Origin: an uncultured Fretibacterium sp.
GTDB taxonomy: Bacteria; Synergistota; Synergistia; Synergistales; Aminobacteriaceae
NCBI GenBank assembly: GCA_937892105.1
Contig: CALAUZ010000068.1
Span: 1-12,935, forward strand
Length of the DNA: 12,935 nt
Reading direction: 5' to 3'
In this document: one piece after another, positions 6,307 to 12,012 of the stretch
How the letters are laid out: every line of letters starts with the position of its first letter
Position numbering within the stretch: the stretch's first letter is position 1
Translations under genes and position numbers: made by a program
The notes under the pieces: generated by a model
The model's database searches: none
What the model was told of the DNA's origin: nothing
What the model saw: only the letters and a program-made list of their open reading frames with translations

Positions 6307-8829
6307 GTGCCTGAATCTCCGACAAACACATATATTGACATTTACGAGGTTACGGCTGGGCATAAATACCTCCTCGCTCTCGGAAGCGATGTCGGAAGCC
6401 GTTTCAGGGCTATGTTTACAACTACTGACGTATCTAAAGCCTCCGCGAGAGTTACCGGCACTAACATCATTAACACAGATAATCCAGCCACTTACGCAAG
6501 CGTCGAATACACTCCCACATCTAACGGCTATATCGCTGTAGGTAAGGACAATGTAGGTAAATCAGGCGTTAAGACATATCTTTATGACGCTAACGCGTCT
6601 GTCAAACCGGCAACCGCTACATTCACGCTTAGAGTTGTTGAAGCTGAGTACAGCCTTATTATTGATACTCCTCCAGAACAAACACACTACGAAGACGGGG
6701 ATACTATCAGTTATTCAGGAATCATTGTGAAATCAGTTCATGTAGATGGTGATGCCTCCGATGTTACACAGATTTGTGAGTTTACTCCAGCCGATGAAAC
6801 CACAATAAATTCTGACAAAACCGTAACCGTCAAATGCGCTTCACCTATCGAACCATACGCTTTTGACATCAACGGTTACTACCATGACGATGATAAGGGC
6901 ATATGGTGGGGCATTGATGATGACTATGAAGCTAATTACCGTAGTGATGTGTACAGGGTAACTAAAGACCATAATTATCTTGTTACACTCGGCTCTACTG
7001 TTGGAGATACATTTATCGCACGATATTATCCATATGACTTCATAGCAAAGAAATATCTGGGGCCTTCCAGCTATCCAGGTAATTCACCAAGAAGCATAGT
7101 AGGCTTATCCGAGTTCAACGGCGATACCATAAAAGCAAGCACTCAAGCAGTTTATAAAGCTCCTTATGATGGCCTTATTGCGGTCATAAAAGACCAATCA
7201 GGCACTTCTGGGATTAAATCGTATCTTTATGACGCTGACAGTTCTGAAAAACCGTTAAAAACTACCTTCACACTCGCTGTGGGCGGTGTCCCTGAATTTA
7301 TAACTGTTACCGCCCCTGTGAAAGCAAGATACAGAGCGGGGGAAACTTACGATTACACGGGAGCTATTGTTACTGCTCATTATGCCGGTGGACACATCGA
7401 AAATGTTACAGAAAAAGCCGTATTCAGTCCGGCTAATGGCGCAACCGTAACATCGGACAATCCGGCGGTTCAGACAAACACATCGGTTACTGTATCTTAT
7501 TTGGGCAAGCCAGCCAGCTTTGATCTCACCGTTGGCGGTGTCGCTATCGTGTCTTTATCTATTACGCCGCCGAATAAAACACTTTACTGGGTTGGCGATA
7601 CCGTAGACTATACCGGCTGTAGAGTCATCGCTGAGTACTGGGACGGCTCTACCAAAGATGTTACAAATGAGGCTGTCTTTGAACCTGCTGACGGTTCATC
7701 GGTTAGGTACGGTATTGACGAAAACAATAACTTAGCCGTTTCAGTTTCTTATCAGGAACTTGACATAACGTTAGCATCTAACGTAAGGATAGGCGAGGGC
7801 GATTATTCCTATGGCAATGTTGTTTATGACATGACTGGCGAACGCGTTTGGTATTTTACATCTATCGTAAGAACCATACCCGTAGAATACATAAATCCGT
7901 CAATTGGGCAAACCGAGACACGGTTATTCAGCATCGAATATACTGATGTACCGTCAGCGTATTGGGAGGCTGGAAGGCTCACCGAAGCCAAATATCGGGA
8001 ATATCTTAGCGATGGTTTGTGGTGGGGTTATACAGATTATGAAACAGGCAAGTTCATAAAATTAGAAAAGTACGCCGATGCTATAGCTCTAAGCGGAAGC
8101 GTGTTTTCAGGGCTAGAGCAGGTAAACGGACAGTTAGGTTATTATAAGCATAACTTTTCTGACGTATACCCTGCTAATGCGCGTAACGCAGTACATAGTC
8201 ATTACATGGTCGATTGGTTTAGTGAGAATTTTGTCGGTAGACTTGATACTGGAACTGTGTTTGTACCTCTCATGCAGGTCTATTATGATTCTCATGCCTC
8301 TTCTTCGTTCAAATTGAGTGTGATTACTTTGCAATCCCTGTTGTGTTTCCCGTCTATTAAGACCACATATCATTACGGGGAAGCTATCGACTATACGGGA
8401 TACACTTTTACAGCAGTCTATTCCAACGGTGATACAGTTGATGTCAGCTCGCTTGTCGAATTTTACCCAGCTCAGGGCTACAAATTAACATATTACGGAT
8501 ATGTAACATATCGCAAAGGATCTGGAGCAAGTTATGAAGTTAAAGACTACGACTTCAGAATAACCGTTATAAAACTTTCTAATATCACCGTAACACCGCC
8601 CTCGAAAGCTACGTACCAAAGCGGCGAGACTATCGACTATTCGGGAGCTGTCGTTACAGCGACTTACTCCGATGGCAGCACTGAGATTGTTACTTCTTCA
8701 GCCATTTTCAGTCCGGCTGCCGGGACGACTATCACATCTTACACCACTGTCAGTGTCTCCTACACTAACTCTTGGTCAGAGACCGCTACAGCTAATTTCT
8801 CGCTGACAGTCTCTACCGAAAATTATTAA
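6307..8829 (+). CDS. Large multidomain tail fibre/adhesin protein (3' part of the 4709 gene)
   Basis: This 840-residue reading frame is open from 6232. The GTG at 6307 has no convincing ribosome binding site, and homology extends upstream (PAEPYVFDQNSGYITNGAWVPESP), so it is best seen as the 3' part of the gene begun at 4709. Domains: residues 1-110, a YEVTAGHKYLLALGSDVG domain also found near 4400; about 114-180, a divergent Big_3; about 182-328, a second, enlarged copy of the YEVT domain (YRVTKDHNYLVTLGSTVG); 329-414 and 415-489, two Big_3 domains; 490-678, an aromatic-rich region without recognisable relatives (FTSIVRTIPVEYINP, GLWWGYTDYETG), which could be a receptor- or glycan-binding head; 679-757 and 758-840, two final Big_3 domains. 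No transmembrane or LPxTG anchor is present, so it is presumably virion-borne. A terminator follows 17 bases after the TAA. Confidence 0.72.
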   Translation: MPESPTNTYIDIYEVTAGHKYLLALGSDVGSRFRAMFTTTDVSKASARVTGTNIINTDNPATYASVEYTPTSNGYIAVGKDNVGKSGVKTYLYDANASVKPATATFTLRVVEAEYSLIIDTPPEQTHYEDGDTISYSGIIVKSVHVDGDASDVTQICEFTPADETTINSDKTVTVKCASPIEPYAFDINGYYHDDDKGIWWGIDDDYEANYRSDVYRVTKDHNYLVTLGSTVGDTFIARYYPYDFIAKKYLGPSSYPGNSPRSIVGLSEFNGDTIKASTQAVYKAPYDGLIAVIKDQSGTSGIKSYLYDADSSEKPLKTTFTLAVGGVPEFITVTAPVKARYRAGETYDYTGAIVTAHYAGGHIENVTEKAVFSPANGATVTSDNPAVQTNTSVTVSYLGKPASFDLTVGGVAIVSLSITPPNKTLYWVGDTVDYTGCRVIAEYWDGSTKDVTNEAVFEPADGSSVRYGIDENNNLAVSVSYQELDITLASNVRIGEGDYSYGNVVYDMTGERVWYFTSIVRTIPVEYINPSIGQTETRLFSIEYTDVPSAYWEAGRLTEAKYREYLSDGLWWGYTDYETGKFIKLEKYADAIALSGSVFSGLEQVNGQLGYYKHNFSDVYPANARNAVHSHYMVDWFSENFVGRLDTGTVFVPLMQVYYDSHASSSFKLSVITLQSLLCFPSIKTTYHYGEAIDYTGYTFTAVYSNGDTVDVSSLVEFYPAQGYKLTYYGYVTYRKGSGASYEVKDYDFRITVIKLSNITVTPPSKATYQSGETIDYSGAVVTATYSDGSTEIVTSSAIFSPAAGTTITSYTTVSVSYTNSWSETATANFSLTVSTENY

Positions 8830-8845
8830 ATCAAAGAAAACATTT

Positions 8846-8875
8846 AACGCCGCCTCGCTATGGGGCGGTGTTTTT
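8846..8875 (+). terminator. Rho-independent terminator after the tail fibre region
   Basis: AACGCCGCC (8846-8854) pairs with GGCGGTGTT (8864-8872) with one G-U pair, around a 9-base loop, and a T run reaches 8875. It lies 17 bases after the stop of the fibre gene and before the lysis genes, so tail and lysis modules can be expressed separately or by partial read-through. Confidence 0.8.
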
Positions 8876-8918
8876 ATCTGTCTTCGTTTAAAAATTTATG
8901 AAAGGAGTTTTTCTATAC

Positions 8919-9359
8919 ATGGCAAAAAATACAAAAGATACAACAAATACAACAAATACAAAAGACACAAAGAATACAAAAGATACGAAGAATTTCAAGG
9001 TTTCTGAGTTCACTTGTCATTGTGGCTGCGGCTTCAACAATATCGATCAGAGAGTGCTTGATATGGCGCAGGTAATCAGAGACGAGCTTGGTGTGCCTGT
9101 CCACGTCGGCAGCGGTTCTCGCTGTGCCAGACATAACGCTAAGGTCGGGGGAACGAAAGGCAGTAAACACATGTTGGGCTTGGCCGCTGATTTGAACTGC
9201 TCCAAGGGCGGCAAAGTGATGTTCGACACCGTGAAGAAGTTGAAGTCTGAAGGGAAACTTCCGGATTTGGACTACTGCATTTACTACAAACGGAAGAACT
9301 TCATCCATATCGACTGTGGCGGCAAGAGAAAGAGCGGACTATGGGAGATTAGGGCGTAA
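8919..9359 (+). CDS. Endolysin-type peptidase, M15A family (zinc D-Ala-D-X carboxypeptidase/endopeptidase)
   Basis: This zinc peptidase cuts peptidoglycan peptides and probably serves as the phage lysin. From the chosen start it has 146 residues. The HxxxxxxD zinc motif is SKHMLGLAAD (His84, Asp91) and the third ligand is in FIHID (His130); GSGSRCARHN, before it, is the conserved segment of peptidase family M15A (PF08291). The opening KVSEFTCHCGCG is also typical. An in-frame ATG at 8898 exists, but the Shine-Dalgarno AAAGGAG (8901-8907) lies between it and the ATG at 8919, which favours 8919. Residues 3-25 are a low-complexity TKDT/TNT repeat, unusual for the family. There is no signal peptide, so release depends on the holin at 9738, and no wall-binding domain is attached; candidates for that role are encoded at 10668 and 11363. 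Confidence 0.88.
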   Translation: MAKNTKDTTNTTNTKDTKNTKDTKNFKVSEFTCHCGCGFNNIDQRVLDMAQVIRDELGVPVHVGSGSRCARHNAKVGGTKGSKHMLGLAADLNCSKGGKVMFDTVKKLKSEGKLPDLDYCIYYKRKNFIHIDCGGKRKSGLWEIRA

Positions 9360-9430
9360 AAAAACTGTTTCTCGTCTTTCACATCTTTTTCTCTTAATCA
9401 CAGTCATTTTTTTGCTTGAATTTATAGAAG

Positions 9431-9449
9431 GGAGGGAGTAACCACAATC
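9431..9449 (+). promoter_or_regulatory. Strong Shine-Dalgarno before a non-canonical start codon
   Basis: GGAGGGAG (9431-9438) is followed eight bases later by ATC (9447-9449) and ATA, in frame with a 60-codon reading frame that has no ATG, GTG or TTG after the upstream in-frame stop at 9417 and before 9447. Good spacing to ATC suggests that this is, or once was, the start (ATG changed to ATC). Confidence 0.4.
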
Positions 9450-9629
9450 ATATTAACAGGAAACGATGCTTTAGCTTTTGCAAATTCAATATTCAGACCA
9501 ACAAAGGAAGAATTTGAACGCCGTGAAGCTGTGATCGATAGGATAAGCAGAGAAGTAACAATCACGGAGCAAGAAGACGGCTTTAGCGCAGATGTTTCAT
9601 GGCTTGATTTGTCATTCCTTCATAATTGA
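9447..9629 (+). CDS. Small phage protein of unknown function with ATC/ATA start (or start-codon mutant)
   Basis: This 60-codon frame reads (M)ILTGNDALAFANSIFRPTKE, then EEFERREAVIDRISREVTI and a C-terminal DGFSADVSWLDLSFLHN, ending in TGA. The composition is that of a real soluble protein: an amphipathic helix with charged ERREAVIDRISRE, then an aromatic acidic tail. I do not recognise a family. It lies between lysin and holin, where small unannotated phage proteins are common. It has a strong Shine-Dalgarno but no standard start. Rare AUC/AUA initiation is possible, but mutation of an ATG, or a base error, explains it as well. Neighbouring genes show similar damage. It might also initiate inefficiently on purpose, as low expression would suit a lysis regulator, but nothing else supports that. 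Confidence 0.45.
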   Translation: MILTGNDALAFANSIFRPTKEEFERREAVIDRISREVTITEQEDGFSADVSWLDLSFLHN

Positions 9630-9673
9630 GAAAGATTGATGCTGGTTTTATCGATGCTTTAATCAGATTTTAG

Positions 9674-9697
9674 TATGAAGGGATATGAAGGGATATG
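9674..9697 (+). repeat. 10-bp tandem repeat upstream of the holin gene
   Basis: TATGAAGGGA occurs twice in tandem (9674-9683, 9684-9693), followed by TATG. It lies 41 bases before the holin start, and each unit contains a weak Shine-Dalgarno-like AAGGGA followed by an ATG-containing TATG. It could be replication slippage or decoy ribosome sites; no function is established. Confidence 0.5.
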
Positions 9698-9737
9698 TGT
9701 TGGATAGGGCGGGCGGGACGAAAGGAGAGTAATTACT

Positions 9738-10037
9738 ATGCTTGACGATGTAATTGATTTTTTCACAGCAGGGATTGTAGGGCTTCTCGGTTGGTTCTTT
9801 GGGGGTATTGATGGATTTGTTAAAGTCCTGATTACGTTTTCAATCATTGATTTCATCACGGGGCTCATGGCCGCTTACACGAAGCATGAACTAAATAGTT
9901 CTGTGGGCTTTAACGGCATTTGCAGAAAGATTTCAATGTTCTGTCTTGTCGGAGTTGCCCATATTATCGATTTATACATGCTTGGAGGTACTGCGATGCT
10001 GAAGACTTCGGTTACGCTGTTTTATGCGGTTAATTAG
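9738..10037 (+). CDS. Phage holin, Phage_holin_4_1-like, interrupted by in-frame TAG
   Basis: Holins form membrane lesions that time lysis and release or activate the endolysin. The protein starts MLDDVIDFFTAGIVGLLGWF and has two to three hydrophobic segments (about residues 8-24, 28-46 and 68-98), with the family-typical FSIIDFITGLMAAYTKHELNSS...GICRK core. This matches the toxin secretion/phage lysis holin family (PF05105). The ATG has AAAGGAG ten bases upstream. The frame reaches TLFYAVN and meets TAG at 10035-10037, but the same frame continues with GISIFENVDVLGIPIPQFLKERL. That is the conserved end of this family, where relatives usually read VNEGISILEN; the TAG therefore replaces a Glu-like codon inside the conserved domain. 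Truncation there would remove the cytoplasmic end and probably alter lysis timing, or inactivate the holin if the TAG is real and not suppressed. Confidence 0.78.
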   Translation: MLDDVIDFFTAGIVGLLGWFFGGIDGFVKVLITFSIIDFITGLMAAYTKHELNSSVGFNGICRKISMFCLVGVAHIIDLYMLGGTAMLKTSVTLFYAVN

Positions 10038-10589
10038 GGGATTAGCATTTTTGAGAATGTTGATGTACTTGGGATTCCTATTCCGCAGTTTTTGAAGGAG
10101 CGACTGTTTAATCTGAAGGAGCAGATGACGACAAGCAAGGAGCAAATGCCACATCGCTCAAATCGCTCAAAGGGAGCAAAGGAGTCGAAGGAACGGCTTG
10201 CAACAAGTAAAGGCAAGCAGAAGCAGGGGCTAAAGGAAACACAGGGATTGCCGCAAGAATCATTAAAAGAATTACAGAAGGGATTACAGAAGGGACTATT
10301 GGACACAATAGTCGGACATGATATTAGCGGCCACGAAGTTATAAGACATGAGCTGTACGCTGTCCACAACAGCGGTGTAAGCAATGGCGGTATAAACGGT
10401 CATGTGGCTGATAACGTCGCCAGAGAAGATTCAGGAGAAGCCTCGGACGATAGCGGCAATGACAGCGATAGTGACAGCAAGGATTCTGAGGACGACAAAG
10501 ATGCAGATGGTGACGATAAATGTGTCGGCAAGAGCGACATAAGCGACATAGAGGATAGCGGTAACGGCAATAATGGAGCTGGAGAGTAA
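10038..10589 (+). CDS. Read-through continuation of the holin with a long charged C-terminal tail
   Basis: The frame of the holin stays open for 183 codons after the TAG and ends at TAA 10587-10589. The first ~25 residues (GISIFENVDVLGIPIP...) are the missing end of the holin domain. The rest is extra: a Lys/Gln/Ser-rich basic segment with KEQM and LQKG repeats, a Gly/His-rich middle (DTIVGHDISGHEV), and a strongly acidic Asp/Ser tail (SDSDSKDSEDDKDADGDD). In-frame ATGs at 10122 and 10146 follow AAGGAG motifs at only three bases, too close for good initiation, and TTG 10092 lies inside conserved holin sequence, so an independent gene is unlikely. Phage_holin_4_1 proteins commonly end shortly after the conserved motif, so the tail is unusual. 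A charged cytoplasmic tail could tune oligomerisation, which is inference. The terminator overlaps its last codons. Confidence 0.5.
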   Translation, partial: GISIFENVDVLGIPIPQFLKERLFNLKEQMTTSKEQMPHRSNRSKGAKESKERLATSKGKQKQGLKETQGLPQESLKELQKGLQKGLLDTIVGHDISGHEVIRHELYAVHNSGVSNGGINGHVADNVAREDSGEASDDSGNDSDSDSKDSEDDKDADGDDKCVGKSDISDIEDSGNGNNGAGE

Positions 10590-10609
10590 TCTCCGGCTTC
10601 TTTTATTTT
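10575..10609 (+). terminator. Rho-independent terminator overlapping the end of the holin frame
   Basis: AGCTGGAGA (10577-10585) pairs with TCTCCGGCT (10590-10598) with one G-U pair, extendable by two pairs. The 4-base loop is GTAA and holds the stop codon TAA. It is followed by TTTTATTTT. Coding end and terminator coincide, which supports the frame really ending at this TAA and not at the earlier TAG. Confidence 0.78.
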
Positions 10610-10667
10610 CAGTCAATAGTTTGTAGTTCATATTTCTCATTTTTTCATTTCAGGAGGTTTTATTCAT

Positions 10668-11357
10668 ATGTCTACTAAAACAAGTAAAGTTTACACGATC
10701 ATGAAGGACGGCATCAAAATCAAGACAACCAAGAGCTTGAATACGGCTAAGGCGATAGCGGCTCAGGAGCAGGCTGATGTTTTCTGTGGCGATGAGTGTG
10801 TTTATAAGAGTAACGGCGATGGCACTTCTAAGCCTTATAACTTACAAACTACTGAAGCCCCAGAAGCGGTAAAGGCTGTAGAAAACGTACACGCCGTACA
10901 GACTTCTGAAACACAGAGCGATGTTGGTGATAACGGCATAAAAGCAAATCCTGCAGCAAATTCAGCCCCAGCGGCAGAATCTGTGTCTAACATGGCCGGT
11001 GCTAAAACTGATATGGCTGACGCAGATATACCCACAGTTACTCCTGCTGTAACAAAGCCTACAGCCGTTGCGGATGAACCCAGACTGGGCATTTCTATTC
11101 ATAATGCTCCTCAGCCTAAGTATGAGAATTACCGTCTTACAGCTTTAATGAATGTCAGAGCCGCACCTTCTCTCAACGCTCCAGTCTTGAGAACAGCTCT
11201 GGCAGGGACAGTTGTTCAGGTAAGCCAGATTGAGAATAACGGCGAGAGTAGCAACAATATGTGGATGAAGATTAGAAACGGCAGTGACTTTGCCTATATT
11301 CTCTATGAGAAAGATGAGAAAGACGGCAAGAACTTTGCGGAGAAAGTAGGGGCATAA
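10668..11357 (+). CDS. Secreted-type or lysis accessory protein with C-terminal SH3b domain
   Basis: This 229-residue protein follows an AGGAGG ribosome binding site (10652-10657). Residues about 7-47 (KVYTIMKDGIKIKTTKSLNT...VFCGDECVYKS) look like a small domain that reads input into a beta-hairpin, similar in style to the repeat units attached to Clostridia phage lysins. Residues about 55-145 are an Ala/Val/Thr/Pro-rich linker of low complexity. Residues about 155-216 (YRLTALMNVRAAPSLNAPVLRTALAGTVVQV...WMKIRNGSDFAYILYE) are a bacterial SH3 domain with the NVRAxPS signature, which usually binds cell-wall peptide crosslinks. No catalytic motif and no signal peptide are seen. It is separated from the holin by a terminator and lies five bases before the next gene. 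The likely role is wall targeting for the separate M15 peptidase, or a spanin-like or regulatory function; this is inference. Confidence 0.7.
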   Translation: MSTKTSKVYTIMKDGIKIKTTKSLNTAKAIAAQEQADVFCGDECVYKSNGDGTSKPYNLQTTEAPEAVKAVENVHAVQTSETQSDVGDNGIKANPAANSAPAAESVSNMAGAKTDMADADIPTVTPAVTKPTAVADEPRLGISIHNAPQPKYENYRLTALMNVRAAPSLNAPVLRTALAGTVVQVSQIENNGESSNNMWMKIRNGSDFAYILYEKDEKDGKNFAEKVGA

Positions 11358-11362
11358 AGAGC

Positions 11363-11689
11363 ATGTCTACAATAATACTCACGATACCCACAGTTGCAAT
11401 GACAGCCCCAGCAGCATCTACAGCAAGAGCCGCTAATATCGATAATAACAACTGTGCTAATAGCGATGGAGATGGCGGTGGAAACAGCAGAAGCGGTGCA
11501 GGCAGCAGAACTGTGCCCTTCTATCGTGTCAGACAGAGCTGGGATAAAAAGAAGACGCAGATTGCCGCGTTTACAAAGTTAGAGAACGCACAGAATTGTG
11601 TTAACTGCAATCCAGGATTTGCGGCTTTTGATGAAGCGGGGAATCAGGTTTATCCCAAAGTTTGTCCCAAAGAAGCCAAACAATCATAA
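11363..11689 (+). CDS. Small protein with YRVR-type lysin-associated domain
   Basis: This 108-residue protein has a C-terminal unit from residue 54 (FYRVRQSWDKKKTQIAAFTK, then LENAQNCVNCNPGFAAFDEAGNQVYP). It resembles the YRVRKSW...GAFxxLxxAKxxxxxNPGYxVFDxxGxxVY domain I recall at the C-terminus of many gut Bacillota amidases and endolysins, where it is thought to bind the wall. Residues 1-24 (MSTIILTIPTVAMTAPAAST) are hydrophobic and end in ARA, faintly like a signal sequence but without a basic N-region. Residues 25-50 are an Asn/Gly/Ser-rich low-complexity linker. The gene starts five bases after the SH3b gene with a weak ribosome binding site, suggesting coupling. Together the pair looks like the binding half of a lysin encoded apart from its enzyme. 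Whether it is exported is unknown. Confidence 0.62.
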   Translation: MSTIILTIPTVAMTAPAASTARAANIDNNNCANSDGDGGGNSRSGAGSRTVPFYRVRQSWDKKKTQIAAFTKLENAQNCVNCNPGFAAFDEAGNQVYPKVCPKEAKQS

Positions 11690-11754
11690 GGCAACAAGCG
11701 AAAGAATAATCAAGCTGACAATGCGACAGGAATTAAAACTACTTTCCCATAGGG

Positions 11755-11784
11755 AATATAGTGAAGCATTAATATAGTGAAGCA
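11755..11784 (+). repeat. Perfect 14-bp direct repeat ahead of a terminator
   Basis: AATATAGTGAAGCA occurs at 11755-11768 and 11771-11784, separated by TT (16-base period). It is followed eight bases later by the terminator stem. It could be an operator or iteron-like pair, or a slippage duplication. Two copies are too few for a CRISPR array. Confidence 0.6.
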
Positions 11785-11791
11785 CAACGTA

Positions 11792-11823
11792 GGGTCTCCT
11801 TAACCGGAGGCCCACTTTTTTTT
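11792..11823 (+). terminator. Rho-independent terminator after the lysis module
   Basis: GGGTCTCC (11792-11799) pairs with GGAGGCCC (11806-11813) with one T-G wobble, around the loop TTAACC. A run of eight T residues follows at 11816-11823. It is the strongest terminator in the window and separates lysis transcripts from ligA. Confidence 0.85.
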
Positions 11824-11938
11824 GTCGCAAAAATCAGGCGCGGCAAATCAGGGGCGGCATTCGGTTACTGTCGAAGGAAACCTTGCTGAGAAGTGGCTTC
11901 TTGACCTTGACTTATTTGGACATGCAATCAAGTATTAA
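11822..11938 (+). CDS. Possible small ORF or gene remnant upstream of ligA
   Basis: A frame open from the terminator T-run (TTG at 11822 has no ribosome binding site) reads SQKSGAANQG and then HSVTVEGNLAEKWLLDLDLFGHAIKY before TAA. The second half has the look of a real protein C-terminus, but there is no credible start. It may be the tail of a gene cut by recombination at this junction, or chance. I do not recognise it. Confidence 0.2.
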   Translation: MSQKSGAANQGRHSVTVEGNLAEKWLLDLDLFGHAIKY

Positions 11939-12012
11939 GGCTAAGCCAGCACCAGAGCTGGAACGACAAGTTCAACAAGCATAACAAACATAAAAGGAGT
12001 AATAAAAGAACT

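Larger units (their letters stand above)
11690..12012 (+). other. Gene-poor spacer between lysis module and ligA
   Basis: This 323-base stretch contains a small hairpin (TTCCC-ATA-GGGAA, 11744-11756), a 14-bp direct repeat, a terminator and an A-rich leader to ligA. An open frame reads HSVTVEGNLAEKWLLDLDLF and ends at TAA 11936; it is listed separately. No tRNA or clear attachment core is seen. A duplicated AATCAGGxGCGGC-like motif occurs at 11831-11860. If a prophage boundary exists in the window, this spacer is the most likely place, but nothing proves it. Confidence 0.5.

Noticed and set aside
5995..6541. Short frames at 5995-6201 and 6203-6541 on the + strand
   Set aside because: They are out of frame with the Big_3 and YEVT-domain homology covering the same bases and have no convincing ribosome sites.
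3583..8829. Diversity-generating retroelement acting on the fibre genes
   Set aside because: No reverse transcriptase, template repeat or adenine-biased variable repeat is visible in the window.
8913..9308. Reverse-strand frame rich in Cys and Ile runs (131 codons)
   Set aside because: It is the antisense of the peptidase gene. The Cys/Ile/Phe run is only the complement of the TKDT/TNT repeat, and there is no ribosome site.
10092..10589. Independent gene starting at TTG 10092
   Set aside because: The TTG codes a residue inside the conserved holin C-terminus, and no suitably spaced Shine-Dalgarno precedes it. It is the same frame as the holin.
11755..11784. CRISPR-like repeat
   Set aside because: There are only two 14-bp copies with a 2-base gap; no spacers of plausible length and no cas genes.
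11901..11938. Possible promoter TTGACT...TATTAA ahead of ligA
   Set aside because: The spacing is 20 bases and the 17-base alternative gives a poor -10 (AAGTAT), so it is too weak to call.
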